Source of the DNA: JBGPHT01 sp041484525
Lineage (GTDB): Bacteria; Acidobacteriota; Terriglobia; Bryobacterales; Bryobacteraceae
Direction of reading: 5' to 3'
DNA: 22,831 bases
NCBI GenBank assembly: GCA_041484525.1
Contig: JBGPHT010000121.1
Location: forward strand, 1-22,831
Notes under the pieces: model-generated
Told to the model about the DNA's origin: nothing
Database searches by the model: none
What the model saw: only the letters and a program-made list of their open reading frames with translations
Made by a program: the position numbers and the translations under genes
Shown: piece by piece, positions 7,420 through 15,177 of the stretch
How positions within the stretch are numbered: position 1 is the first letter of the stretch
How the letters are laid out: each line of letters opens with the position of its first letter

Positions 7420-8309
7420 GTGTGCGCAGCATGACGGGCTTCGCCCGCGTGAGACGGACGACGGCCGAGGGCGAGTTGCTCTTGAGCCTCAAGAGCGTGA
7501 ACCACCGAGGCCTGGACCTGCACTTCCACCTGCCGGCCGAGATGGACGAACTGGAGCCGGAGCTTCGCGGCGCGATCAAGAGCGGAGTGGCTCGCGGGCA
7601 CGTGCAAATCCACGTTTCGCTGACACGTGCCGCGGCCGAAGGGACGGGCGCGCTCAACCGCCCGCTGCTCGACGCCTATATGCGCGCCTTCCACGAGGCC
7701 GCCGCGTTGTACAAGATCGACGGCCAGCCCGATATCAACGCCGCTCTGCGAATCCCCGGCATGCTGACCGCGGCAGGCGATGCCGAACTGAGTGCCGATG
7801 TGAAGAAGGCGCTCCTCGATGCGGCGGCCGAAGGTGTCCGTACGCTGAATCAGGTCCGCGAGCGGGAAGGCGCGGCCACCGTTGAAGAACTGCGACTGCG
7901 CTGCCGCAACATCGGCGGCCTGGTCGCGAAAATGGAAGAGATTCGCGAGGGCGCCGTCCCAGCCTTTCACAAACGCCTCCGTGACAAACTGGCCGACCTG
8001 CTGCATGGAGTCGGGATCGACCCGCAGCGCCTGGCGCAAGAGGCGGCGGTGCTGGCTGACCGCAGCGATATCGCCGAGGAACTGGTACGTCTGCGGACCC
8101 ACGCCGCGCAGCTCGACGACATTCTGAACAGCGGCGGCGAAGTCGGCAAGCGCCTGGACTTCCTGCTGCAGGAGATGAACCGCGAGTCGAACACGATCCT
8201 CTCGAAGACCGGCGGCGTGGGCGACCTGGGCTTGACCCTAACCGAGTTGGCGTTGTCGGCAAAATCCGAGATCGACAAGATCCGGGAGCAGTCATTAAAT
8301 TTGGAATGA
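7416..8309 (+). CDS. yicC: YicC/YloC-family endoribonuclease
   Basis: A 297-residue protein. The N-terminal part has RSMTGFARVR and LLSLKSVNHRGLDLHFHLP. The C-terminal DUF1732 part has GKRLDFLLQEMNRESNTILS and LTELALSAKSEIDKIREQ. Both signatures are strong and the length is standard. E. coli YicC is reported as an endoribonuclease that promotes degradation of the small RNA RyhB, and YloC of Bacillus is related. It probably acts as an oligomer in the cytoplasm. The start is set at GTG 7416, overlapping the ABC exporter stop; GTG 7422 or ATG 7431 would give a shorter N-terminus, and homologues usually begin within two to three residues before RSMTGF. It precedes gmk and rpoZ, a conserved neighbourhood. 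Confidence 0.92.
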   Translation: MSVRSMTGFARVRRTTAEGELLLSLKSVNHRGLDLHFHLPAEMDELEPELRGAIKSGVARGHVQIHVSLTRAAAEGTGALNRPLLDAYMRAFHEAAALYKIDGQPDINAALRIPGMLTAAGDAELSADVKKALLDAAAEGVRTLNQVREREGAATVEELRLRCRNIGGLVAKMEEIREGAVPAFHKRLRDKLADLLHGVGIDPQRLAQEAAVLADRSDIAEELVRLRTHAAQLDDILNSGGEVGKRLDFLLQEMNRESNTILSKTGGVGDLGLTLTELALSAKSEIDKIREQSLNLE

Positions 8310-8321
8310 GTAAAGGATTAC

Positions 8322-8412
8322 TCACCGCCGAGACGCCGAGAGCGCCGAGAACACAAAGACACTCCGCCTATTTTCTGTTTTTTTCTCGGCGGTCTCGGCG
8401 TCTCGGCGGTGA
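8322..8412. repeat. 91-bp palindromic element with 30-bp near-perfect inverted repeats
   Basis: The left arm (8322-8351, starting TCACCGCCGAGACGCCGAGA) and the right arm (8383-8412, ending CTCGGCGTCTCGGCGGTGA) are reverse complements at 29 of 30 positions. A 31-base AT-richer spacer ending in a T-run separates them. Each arm is built from a short repeating unit (GCCGAGA-like). This resembles widespread palindromic repeats with CACCGCAGAGACGCAGAGA-type arms scattered between genes in many bacteria. It fills nearly the whole yicC-gmk gap. In RNA it would fold into a very strong hairpin. It is not a classical terminator, since no U-run follows the right arm. Confidence 0.85.
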
Positions 8413-8433
8413 ATGCTTGTTTTTCCCCCTTGC

Positions 8434-9042
8434 ATGACTACAGTCTTCATCATCTCCGCGCCCTCCGGGTCGGGAAAGTCTACGCTGGTTTCGCGACTGC
8501 TCAGCAATGTTTCGAATCTGATGTTTTCCGTGTCTTACACCACGCGCAAGCCGCGCGGGGCGGAGGTGGAAGGACACAACTACCGGTTTGTCTCGCACCA
8601 GGAATTCGAGGCCATGATCGCACGCGATGAATTCCTCGAATACGCAGAGGTTTTCGGCAATTACTACGGCACCCACCGGGGCATTCTCGAGGAGGCCCAG
8701 GCCCAGGGGAAAGACCTGGTACTCGACATCGACGTGCAGGGTGCGCGACAATTAAAGGGTCAGATTCCCGAAGCCGTTACCGTCTTTATCCTGGCTCCCT
8801 CTAAGCAGATTCTGGAGCAGAGGCTGCGCGCGCGCGGCGAGGACCGGGAAGACGTGATTGAACGGCGGCTGCGGGATGCGGCCGAAGAGATTCGGAACTA
8901 TAACGCTTACGATTATGTGGTGATCAACCGCGACCTGGTGGAGTCGGATGCGACTTTGAGCGCGATCGTTCGCGCCGAGCGCGTCAGGCGGACCAGGATT
9001 GAAGATCAGATCCGGCCGATTCTGGACACATTTCGACTTTGA
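8434..9042 (+). CDS. gmk: Guanylate kinase
   Basis: A 202-residue enzyme that converts GMP and ATP to GDP and ADP. The P-loop is APSGSGKST (residues 9-17), followed by VSYTTRKPR, the GMP-binding VEGHNYRFVS, EYAEVFGNYYGTHRG, and DLVLDIDVQGARQLK. The lid region contains RLRARGEDREDVIERRL. Length and all motifs are typical. ATG 8434 is chosen because MTTVFIISAPSGSGKS fits the usual N-terminus; the in-frame ATG at 8413 would add seven residues and begins directly at the edge of the palindromic element. The bases before 8434 are pyrimidine-rich with no Shine-Dalgarno, so initiation is unusual. It forms a tight cluster with rpoZ and coaBC. Confidence 0.96.
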   Translation: MTTVFIISAPSGSGKSTLVSRLLSNVSNLMFSVSYTTRKPRGAEVEGHNYRFVSHQEFEAMIARDEFLEYAEVFGNYYGTHRGILEEAQAQGKDLVLDIDVQGARQLKGQIPEAVTVFILAPSKQILEQRLRARGEDREDVIERRLRDAAEEIRNYNAYDYVVINRDLVESDATLSAIVRAERVRRTRIEDQIRPILDTFRL

Positions 9043-9054
9043 AGAGGTATAGCA

Positions 9055-9303
9055 ATGGCTGACAAAGCCCCACGGAATAACGCGCACTGCACCCTCCCCG
9101 ACGATCCGGAGCAGAGCACGTACCGGTTCATCATCGTCTCGGCCAAACGCGCCCGGCAGTTGCAGGGCGGCGCGCGGCCGGTGCTTCCCACGTCGTCTAA
9201 AAAGCCCACCGTGATCGCCATCGAAGAGGTGCGGCGCGGCTTGGTGAAGTACAGCCTGACGGGCCCGGCGCCCGAAAAGCGCGTGCCCGAACCCGAGCTC
9301 TGA
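9055..9303 (+). CDS. rpoZ: RNA polymerase omega subunit
   Basis: An 82-residue protein. The core YRFIIVSAKRARQLQGGARP, then KPTVIAIEEVRRGLVKY, matches the omega pattern in which the conserved segment binds the beta' C-terminus to aid RNA polymerase assembly. Length is usual. ATG 9055 has AGAGG eight bases upstream and lies 12 bases after the gmk stop. The gmk-rpoZ pair is a classical conserved arrangement (also linked to spoT in proteobacteria, absent here). Confidence 0.93.
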   Translation: MADKAPRNNAHCTLPDDPEQSTYRFIIVSAKRARQLQGGARPVLPTSSKKPTVIAIEEVRRGLVKYSLTGPAPEKRVPEPEL

Positions 9304-9310
9304 TCGCGCC

Positions 9311-10510
9311 ATGCGCATTCTCCTCGGAGTGGGCGGCGGCATCGCGGCTTACAAGTCAGCCGAGTTGGCGCGCCTGCTCATGCAGCAGGGACACGAGGTG
9401 CAGGCCGTGATGACGGCCGCGGCGCAGCAGTTCGTGCAGCCCATGACTTTCGCGGCGCTGACTGGCCGCAAAGTGCTCACCGGCCTGTTCGCCATCGAGA
9501 GCGCCATCGAGCATATCTCGGTAGCTGAGGAGCACGACGTTTTCGCCATCGCCCCGGCCACGGCCGACCTGATGGCGAAACTGGCGCACGGGCTGGCGGA
9601 CGATTTCCTCACCACCGTTTATCTGGCCTTCACCCGTGCCGTGGTGATTGCGCCGGCGATGAACGTCAACATGTGGCAGCATCCCGCCACCCAGGCCAAC
9701 CTCGAAACGCTGCGCCGCCGCGGGCACCGCATCGTGGAACCGGGCAGCGGATATCTGGCCTGCGGCATGACCGGCGCGGGAAGGCTGGCCGATCCGGAGA
9801 CGATCGCCGCCGCCATCGAAATGGTGACGCAGGGACGTCGCGACCTGGAAGACGAGGTGGTCCTGATCACCGCCGGTCCCACGCAGGAGCCGCTCGACCC
9901 GGTCCGCTACATTTCGAATCGCTCCAGCGGGAAGATGGGGTACGCGCTGGCGGATGCGGCGGCGACTCGCGGGGCGCGCGTGATTCTGATTTCGGGTCCG
10001 GTGCATCTGGCGCCGCCGCGCGGCGTGGAGGTGCTCCCCGTTCGGACCGCGGTCGAGATGCGGAGCGCGGTGTTCGACAACCTGGAGCACGCGGGCATCG
10101 TGATCAAAGCGGCCGCGGTGGCCGACTTCCACCTGAGCCAAGTGCCGGACCAGAAGATCAAGAAAACGGCAGCGCGGATATCGCTTGAACTGGATCCCAC
10201 GCCCGATATCCTGGCCGAACTGGGGCGGAAGAAGGGCGATCGCCTGCTGATCGGTTTTGCCGCCGAGACGCAGAATCTGCAACAGGAGGCGCGGCGCAAA
10301 CTGGAATCGAAGAATTGCGACATGGTGGTGGGGAACCTGGTCGGAGGCACGGAGACCGGGTTCGAATCGGACCAGAACGAAGTGATTCTGGCGATGCGCA
10401 CGGGCGAGATCATCAACCTGCCGCGGGCTTCCAAACGCGAGATTGCCGACCGCATTTTCGACGAGGCGTTGAAACTGCGGCTGGCGCTGCATGCGGCCAA
10501 TGGACGCTGA
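9311..10510 (+). CDS. coaBC: Bifunctional CoaBC (phosphopantothenoylcysteine synthetase/decarboxylase)
   Basis: A 399-residue fused enzyme for two steps of coenzyme A synthesis. The N-terminal flavin-dependent CoaC half has GVGGGIAAYKSAEL, the catalytic histidine in EHIS (H68), PAMNVNMW (N118, PASANT-type motif) and GYLACGMTGAGRL with the essential cysteine (C151). The C-terminal CoaB half (from about residue 180) has VVLITAGPTQEPLDPVRYI, SNRSSGKMGYALADAA, the KAAAVADFHL segment with the conserved KIKK lysines, and LLIGFAAET. All key residues appear intact. It begins seven bases after rpoZ and overlaps the following UDG gene by 11 bases. Confidence 0.95.
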   Translation: MRILLGVGGGIAAYKSAELARLLMQQGHEVQAVMTAAAQQFVQPMTFAALTGRKVLTGLFAIESAIEHISVAEEHDVFAIAPATADLMAKLAHGLADDFLTTVYLAFTRAVVIAPAMNVNMWQHPATQANLETLRRRGHRIVEPGSGYLACGMTGAGRLADPETIAAAIEMVTQGRRDLEDEVVLITAGPTQEPLDPVRYISNRSSGKMGYALADAAATRGARVILISGPVHLAPPRGVEVLPVRTAVEMRSAVFDNLEHAGIVIKAAAVADFHLSQVPDQKIKKTAARISLELDPTPDILAELGRKKGDRLLIGFAAETQNLQQEARRKLESKNCDMVVGNLVGGTETGFESDQNEVILAMRTGEIINLPRASKREIADRIFDEALKLRLALHAANGR

Positions 10511-11201
10511 AAACTTACGCAAGTATTTGGAGTTCTACCAGGACCTTGGGGTGAAGACTGTGTATAAGCGAGTGGCTGTGGGGCAGACCTCCGAGCCCGC
10601 CGCAGACCTGGCAGTCGCCCCCGCACAAGGCGAAACCCTGCTCAAGATTCTCGAGGACATCGGGGATTGCACGCGCTGTCGTCTGCATGAGGGGCGCAAC
10701 AAATTGGTCTTCGGCGTCGGGAGTGAAAGGGCGCCGCTCGTGTTCGTCGGAGAGGGACCTGGGGCGGACGAAGATGCGCAGGGCATTCCTTTCGTCGGCC
10801 GCGCGGGCCAGTTGCTTACGCAGATGATCGAGGGTACGGCGAAAAAGGAAGGCATTTCGCTCCTGCGGAACGACGTCTATATCTGCAATGTCGTGAAGTG
10901 CAGACCGCCGGGGAATCGGACGCCGGAACCGGATGAGATGGAGATCTGCGGGCAATTCCTTCACCGGCAGCTTGTGACCATCGCGCCGAAAGCCATCTGC
11001 GCACTCGGCGGCACGGCTGCCCGCGCGCTACTCGGACACAAAGAAGGCGTCACCAAGATGCGCGGCCGGTGGTTCCAATGGCGCGACATCCCCGTCATGG
11101 TGACCTATCACCCGTCGTACCTGCTACGGCCTTACAACCAGGACGCCAAGCGCGAAGCGTGGGAGGACTTGAAAAAGTTGCTCCACTTCGTGTTCGACTG
11201 A
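10500..11201 (+). CDS. Family 4 uracil-DNA glycosylase (4Fe-4S)
   Basis: A 233-residue enzyme that removes uracil from DNA, the first step of base excision repair. Motif A is GEGPGADEDAQGIPFVG (from residue 84) and motif B is HPSYLLR (H204). Four cysteines fit the iron-sulfur ligand spacing of thermophilic family 4 enzymes: C57 and C60 (CTRC), C134 (VVKC) and C150, the last two 16 residues apart. The 50-60 residues before CTRC form an extra N-terminal region, often seen in bacterial members annotated as phage-polymerase-like UDG. ATG 10500 overlaps the end of coaBC; ATG 10491 would add three residues. It is the last gene of the rightward run and converges with the Crp/Fnr gene. Confidence 0.93.
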   Translation: MDAENLRKYLEFYQDLGVKTVYKRVAVGQTSEPAADLAVAPAQGETLLKILEDIGDCTRCRLHEGRNKLVFGVGSERAPLVFVGEGPGADEDAQGIPFVGRAGQLLTQMIEGTAKKEGISLLRNDVYICNVVKCRPPGNRTPEPDEMEICGQFLHRQLVTIAPKAICALGGTAARALLGHKEGVTKMRGRWFQWRDIPVMVTYHPSYLLRPYNQDAKREAWEDLKKLLHFVFD

Positions 11202-11220
11202 AGGGAGTAGCGGCCGAAGT

Positions 11221-11934
11221 TCAGCCGCCGACCTGTTGCGTCATTTCCCGCGCCGCGATGGGCAGCGAGACGGCGTTTTGCCGCAGCGCATCCTGCATCG
11301 CCGGAGCATAGACATCGATGTACTTGCGCGAATAGCGCAGCAAGCCGATGCGCCGCAGGCGATTCATCTGGAAGGTGACGATCTCGCGCGAAGTCCCCAC
11401 GTATTCCGCAATGGTGTGGTGGGTGAGGGAGGCGACACGCATGGCGCCGTCGGCCATCGGGGTGCCGAGGTCGGCGGCCAGTTGGACCATGGCGAGCATC
11501 ACGCGTTCCGGCGTCTTGTACACGGCCATGCTCTCGATGCGGTCCTGCAACTCGATGCACTTGCGCACCAGGTATTGCGAGAGCGCCACGCCGAGGCGCG
11601 GCTCGCGCTCAATCTGGTGCTCGATTTCCGCCCGCGTCCAGGACATGATGGTGACGGTATCGAGGGCCGTCGCGGATTCGCTGCGCGACCCGGCGCCGAT
11701 CAGACAGGACTCGCCGAACAGTCCTTCGGCGCAGACGATGCGCGCAACCATCTGGCCGCCATCGTCAGTCGAGTTGGAAATCTTGACGCGGCCCAGGATG
11801 ACCACACAGAGACGGTCGGAAGGCTGCTGTGAATCGTAAATGGCCCTGCCCTTGGCAAACTCCTGCACCGGTTTGCGCGGCAGGTAGGTCAAAGGGTCTT
11901 CACAGGACAGCGTCATATCTGAGTCTCGTCCCAT
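11221..11934 (-). CDS. Crp/Fnr-family transcriptional regulator
   Basis: A 237-residue regulator. The N-terminal cyclic-nucleotide-binding-type beta-roll contains LCVVILGRVKI and GLFGESCLIGAGSRSESATA; a dimerisation helix follows. The C-terminal winged helix has SLTHHTIAEYVGTSREIVTF and MNRLRRIGLL. In the phosphate-binding loop the Gly-Glu pair is kept, but the position matching Arg82 of E. coli CRP looks like Glu, so cAMP binding is doubtful. There is no N-terminal cysteine cluster of the FNR oxygen-sensing kind. The signal is unknown. The start at 11934 has AGGGGG seven bases upstream. The stop lies 19 bases from the convergent UDG stop. It may regulate the MFS gene behind it. Confidence 0.92.
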   Translation of the reverse strand: MGRDSDMTLSCEDPLTYLPRKPVQEFAKGRAIYDSQQPSDRLCVVILGRVKISNSTDDGGQMVARIVCAEGLFGESCLIGAGSRSESATALDTVTIMSWTRAEIEHQIEREPRLGVALSQYLVRKCIELQDRIESMAVYKTPERVMLAMVQLAADLGTPMADGAMRVASLTHHTIAEYVGTSREIVTFQMNRLRRIGLLRYSRKYIDVYAPAMQDALRQNAVSLPIAAREMTQQVGG

Positions 11935-11992
11935 CGAACCACCCCCTAAGGAACTGCGATCAATAGATTACAGGATGGATGTACTTCCTTCA

Positions 11993-13228
11993 TCAGGTAT
12001 TTCCGGGCTTGTTGTCCGGAATGTGCTGTTGAGTACAGATCCACCATCCAGCATACCCGAGGATTGGGAAGACGGTAGCGATCCAAAATGCGAGTCGATA
12101 TTGGTGTTGATCGAAGAGGCGGCCGAAGAGCGGCATGACGAGCGCGACGGCGGCGCTCCACGAACCCGCGCCCACACCCGCGATCAGGCCGGCGTGATCG
12201 GCGGAGTAGACGTGGGTGGCGTAGGCCACCGCCAGAACGACGAATCCCGAGGCCACAAACATCGCGAGAAACATGAGGCCGAGCACCGCCCAAACATTCG
12301 AAAGCGAAGGCACGGCGGCGAAAGCGAAATTGAGCACCACGCAGAGGGTGAGCATACGGCCGAGCGAAGGGACGCGCGGCAGGCAGCGGCGGAGGGCGCG
12401 ATCGGCGGCCCATCCCCAGACGAAGTATCCCACTTCCCAGCCGAGCGGCGGCACCCACAGCACCTTGCCGATGAACGCCTGCGACCGGCCGAGCGGGTGC
12501 GCCAGGTAAAGCGACGCATTATAAAGGACGAAGCCGAGCGGCACCGCGCCCAATGCGTAGGCGGACATGAAGGCCCACAACTGGGGATCGCGGAAGCGCG
12601 GCGGAGGCGTTGAGGACGCGACTGGCGCGCGTTTCCGGATGTCGGGCCGGCGCGAGAGAACGGCCCACATGCCGAGCCAGGCCAGCCCGATCGCGCCGGT
12701 GAACCAGAACGCGGCGCGCCATCCCCACCACAGGAAGATGGGGGTGACGACCAGCGGCGTGATCATGGCGCCCAGCGATCCACCGCTATAGGCGATGGCA
12801 AGACCGCGTCCGCGCTGCTCGGGCGGCAGCGTCTGGACCACGGCGCGCAGCCCCCCGGGAAAAGTTGCGCCCTCGCCGAATCCGAGCGCGGCGCGCGCCG
12901 CACCGAACGACCAGAAGCCCGACGCGAAGACGTGCGCCACCGAGGCGGCGGTCCAGCAGGCGACCGCTGCCGCCATCCCGCGGCGCAGGCCGGCGCGGTC
13001 GAGGATGCGCCCCCAGATGGGATTCGAAAACATGTAGGCGATGGAAAAGGCGGAGACGATGAAGCCGTACTGCTGTCCGCTCAGGTGCGTCTCGCGGAGG
13101 ATGGTGGGAGCCAGCAGCGACAGCGTGCTGCGATCGATGTAGCTGATGAGCGAGACCAGGAGCATCGAAACGGCCGGCAAAAACCGGACGGGTCCACCCG
13201 GTATTTTTGCGGGGGCATCGGCGCACAT
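11993..13228 (-). CDS. MFS transporter, anion:cation symporter-like
   Basis: A 411-residue protein with about 12 membrane helices. The segment SLISYIDRSTLSLLAPTI in helix 1 and the loop motif GRILDRAGLRRG between helices 2 and 3 match the major facilitator superfamily. The first motif is usual in the ACS family, which includes hexuronate, glucarate and galactonate importers (ExuT/GudP-like). ALGFGEGATFPGG in helix 4 also fits that family. Substrate is probably an organic or sugar acid, but this cannot be fixed from sequence; a KDPG-type aldolase for such acids lies 8 kb away, not in the same operon. The start is ATG 13228, without a clear ribosome-binding site. It diverges from the DUF507 gene across 52 bases. 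Confidence 0.9.
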   Translation of the reverse strand: MCADAPAKIPGGPVRFLPAVSMLLVSLISYIDRSTLSLLAPTILRETHLSGQQYGFIVSAFSIAYMFSNPIWGRILDRAGLRRGMAAAVACWTAASVAHVFASGFWSFGAARAALGFGEGATFPGGLRAVVQTLPPEQRGRGLAIAYSGGSLGAMITPLVVTPIFLWWGWRAAFWFTGAIGLAWLGMWAVLSRRPDIRKRAPVASSTPPPRFRDPQLWAFMSAYALGAVPLGFVLYNASLYLAHPLGRSQAFIGKVLWVPPLGWEVGYFVWGWAADRALRRCLPRVPSLGRMLTLCVVLNFAFAAVPSLSNVWAVLGLMFLAMFVASGFVVLAVAYATHVYSADHAGLIAGVGAGSWSAAVALVMPLFGRLFDQHQYRLAFWIATVFPILGYAGWWICTQQHIPDNKPGNT

Positions 13229-13280
13229 GAATTCAGATGATATCCTACACGTGATAAACTAACCGTTTCGCCCATACAGA

Positions 13281-13871
13281 ATGCTGCTTGCCAGAGAATT
13301 CGTAGCCTACATCTCTCGACAGCTCGTCTCCAAACTGACGCCCGGTATCATCGAGACTCCCGCACCCAATGTGGTGTCGGAGAAGATCGCGCTCGTGGTG
13401 ACGGAAGAGCTGGAGGTGGAAGATCGCCTGAACGACGAAGTGCGCGACCTGCTCAGTCAGTACAGCGAATACATGCGGCGTGAAAGCGTCAGCTACCAGG
13501 AAATGTTCCGCCGCATCAAGAACACGCTGATCACGCAGCGCAAGGTGATTCGCGCGTCTGGCCGCGATACGGGCGACCAGATGAAGCTCTCGCGCGACAA
13601 GGTCACCGACATCTCGCACAAGATCGTCGATATGCTGCGCAAGAGCCGCGAGCTGCGCTTGAAGAACAAGGACAGCAACGCGGTGCGCCTGGAGATCGTG
13701 CGCGTGATGACGGAGCTGCTGGTGGCGGAAGACAAAGTGGACCGCGCCGCGCGGCAGAAGATCCGCTCGCAGAAACGCGAAATCCCCGAGGGCAGCGAAG
13801 AATGGGACCTGCTGCTACGGCGATACTACTCCGAAGAGCTGAAGAAGTTGGGCATCGACCTGGCGAAATAG
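13281..13871 (+). CDS. Tandem DUF507 protein of unknown function
   Basis: A 196-residue protein made of two DUF507-like units, each about 90 residues: residues 1-91 (LLAREFVAYISRQLV, VTEELEVEDRLNDEVRDLL, SYQEMFRRIKNTLI) and 101-192 (MKLSRDKVTDISHKIVDML, VMTELLVAEDKVDRAARQKI, WDLLLRRYYSEELKKLGI). Single-unit homologues of about 90 residues occur in several phyla, so this is an internal duplication. It is strongly charged and predicted all-helical, with no signal peptide or membrane segment, so cytoplasmic. No function is established. Start at ATG 13281, transcribed away from the MFS gene. It converges with the COG1839 gene 13 bases downstream. Confidence 0.85.
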   Translation: MLLAREFVAYISRQLVSKLTPGIIETPAPNVVSEKIALVVTEELEVEDRLNDEVRDLLSQYSEYMRRESVSYQEMFRRIKNTLITQRKVIRASGRDTGDQMKLSRDKVTDISHKIVDMLRKSRELRLKNKDSNAVRLEIVRVMTELLVAEDKVDRAARQKIRSQKREIPEGSEEWDLLLRRYYSEELKKLGIDLAK

Positions 13872-13884
13872 CGCCCGGCCCGAG

Positions 13885-14367
13885 CTACCGCTTGTACCCG
13901 ATCATACGGAGGAACCCCTTCCGCTTCTCGGCATCCTCGGGCGTCTCGACTCCCTTCGGCGGCGCCCCATCGATGACGCCCACCACACCGCGGCCCTGCG
14001 CGGTTTCCGCCACGATCGCCTCGACCGGATTCGCCGTGGCGCAGAAAATGGAGCAGACCTCGGGCACGTCCTTGATGCGGCCCAGCACGTTGATGGGATA
14101 GCCGTCCCGCATCACGACCACGAAGATGTGTCCGGCGGCGAGGGCCGACGCATTGCGGATGGCAACTGCTTTGAGCGCGTCGTCGTTGCCGTCGGCGCGC
14201 GTCAGGCACGGGCCGGACGCCTCATTGAAGGCGACCCCGAACTTCATCTGCGGAACGGTGTTGACGATGGCCTCGTAAACGTCCTCCACAGTCTTAATGA
14301 AGTGGGTCTGCCCGAGGATCAGATTGGCGCCCTCGGGAATCTCGAGCGGCACGACATGAAGTTCCAT
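13885..14367 (-). CDS. Adenosine-specific kinase-like protein (COG1839)
   Basis: A 160-residue protein with the family pattern: GANLILGQTHFIKTVEDVYE, MKFGVAFNEASGPCLTRADG, AAGHIFVVVMRDGYPINVLG, VPEVCSIFCATANPVEAIVA and GRGVVGVIDGAPPKG. The family was named from structural work on an archaeal member that binds adenosine or AMP-like ligands; catalytic evidence is thin, so the name is tentative. Full length, with no membrane segment. ATG 14367 has no good ribosome-binding site but lies 21 bases after the stop of the secreted Gly/Pro-rich gene, so it may be the second gene of a leftward pair. Confidence 0.88.
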   Translation of the reverse strand: MELHVVPLEIPEGANLILGQTHFIKTVEDVYEAIVNTVPQMKFGVAFNEASGPCLTRADGNDDALKAVAIRNASALAAGHIFVVVMRDGYPINVLGRIKDVPEVCSIFCATANPVEAIVAETAQGRGVVGVIDGAPPKGVETPEDAEKRKGFLRMIGYKR

Positions 14368-14388
14368 ATGAATTGGGCGCTGCGGGCT

Positions 14389-15096
14389 CTACTTCTCTTC
14401 CTTGAATCGGATTCGGATCTTATTCTCCCGTCCACCATAATCCAGTTGAAGGTCCTTGAGTTTCTGCTTTTCCATGGGGAAGTACAGCATCCCGGACACG
14501 GACTGATCGGTCTTCTTCTCGGGCAGGGCCTTGGCGGCGAGCACTTTCTCGATGGGATTCTCCTTCTCGTTAGTTCCGCTCTTGATGGTGGCTTTGACGT
14601 CGCCTGTGTCGCCACCCCCGCCGCCGCCCGAGATGCCGCCGCCGGGCATGCCCATCGGGGACCCGCCACCAGGGTAGCCGCCACCGGGGTAACCGGGCGG
14701 GTAGCCGGCGGGATAATCCGGGGGGCCACTCTGGATCCCACCACCGCCGCCTCCTCCGCCGCGGCCCGGCGAGATCACGATCGCGCCCCGGCCCGCGATC
14801 TGACTGGGTGCGAACGGCTTCGACTTTTCGCCGTCCTTATCGGTGCGGAGCTGGAAGTCGTCGCGGTCGATCAAGATCTCTTTGCCGTACTTCGGTTCCA
14901 CTTTCACCTGCGCGACAAAGTAGTGCCCGTCGAGGTCGCTGCCGAGCGCTTCTTTCACCGCGATCGGATCGGCGTAGAGTGTGACGGTGAGAATCAGGTC
15001 CTCATTCTCGCCGCGGCCGGTGCCGACGATCTTCTTGTTCGCTGCCGGCAGAAGGAACGCCGGAAGCAAAAAAACCGCCAAGAGGCGAGGGGGCAT
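14389..15096 (-). CDS. Secreted Gly/Pro-rich protein of unknown function
   Basis: A 235-residue protein. Residues 1-18 (PPRLLAVFLLPAFLLPA) form a signal peptide ending before AANKK. Residues about 20-110 are a folded-looking domain (LILTVTLYADPIAVKEALG, HYFVAQVKVEP, IDRDDFQLRTD) that resembles uncharacterised beta-sandwich domains of acidobacterial exported proteins. Residues about 112-162 are a glycine/proline linker with PGYPGGGYPGGG-type repeats. The C-terminal segment has SGMLYFPMEKQKLKDLQLDY. I recognise no named family. It is probably periplasmic or outer-surface. AGAGG seven bases before the ATG at 15096 supports the start. It diverges from recA with an 81-base gap. Confidence 0.7.
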   Translation of the reverse strand: MPPRLLAVFLLPAFLLPAANKKIVGTGRGENEDLILTVTLYADPIAVKEALGSDLDGHYFVAQVKVEPKYGKEILIDRDDFQLRTDKDGEKSKPFAPSQIAGRGAIVISPGRGGGGGGGGIQSGPPDYPAGYPPGYPGGGYPGGGSPMGMPGGGISGGGGGGDTGDVKATIKSGTNEKENPIEKVLAAKALPEKKTDQSVSGMLYFPMEKQKLKDLQLDYGGRENKIRIRFKEEK

Positions 15097-15133
15097 GAAT
15101 AGACCTCTGAGAAGATTATAGCGTCGAGCCCAC

Positions 15134-15142
15134 TGTTACAAT
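15134..15142 (+). promoter_or_regulatory. Extended -10 promoter element of recA
   Basis: TG at 15134-15135, one base, then TACAAT at 15137-15142 forms an extended -10 element with five of six consensus bases. The expected start of transcription is near 15149, about 30 bases before the recA ATG. No recognisable LexA site of the E. coli or Bacillus type is visible here. Confidence 0.5.
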
Positions 15143-15177
15143 GAGAGCTTCACCGCACCCACAGGAGTTTTCCCGAA

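Noticed and set aside
14128..15102. Long plus-strand open frame (324 codons)
   Set aside because: It lies opposite both the COG1839 gene and the secreted Gly/Pro-rich gene, which have clear family motifs, a signal peptide and coding-like composition. The antisense frame has none.
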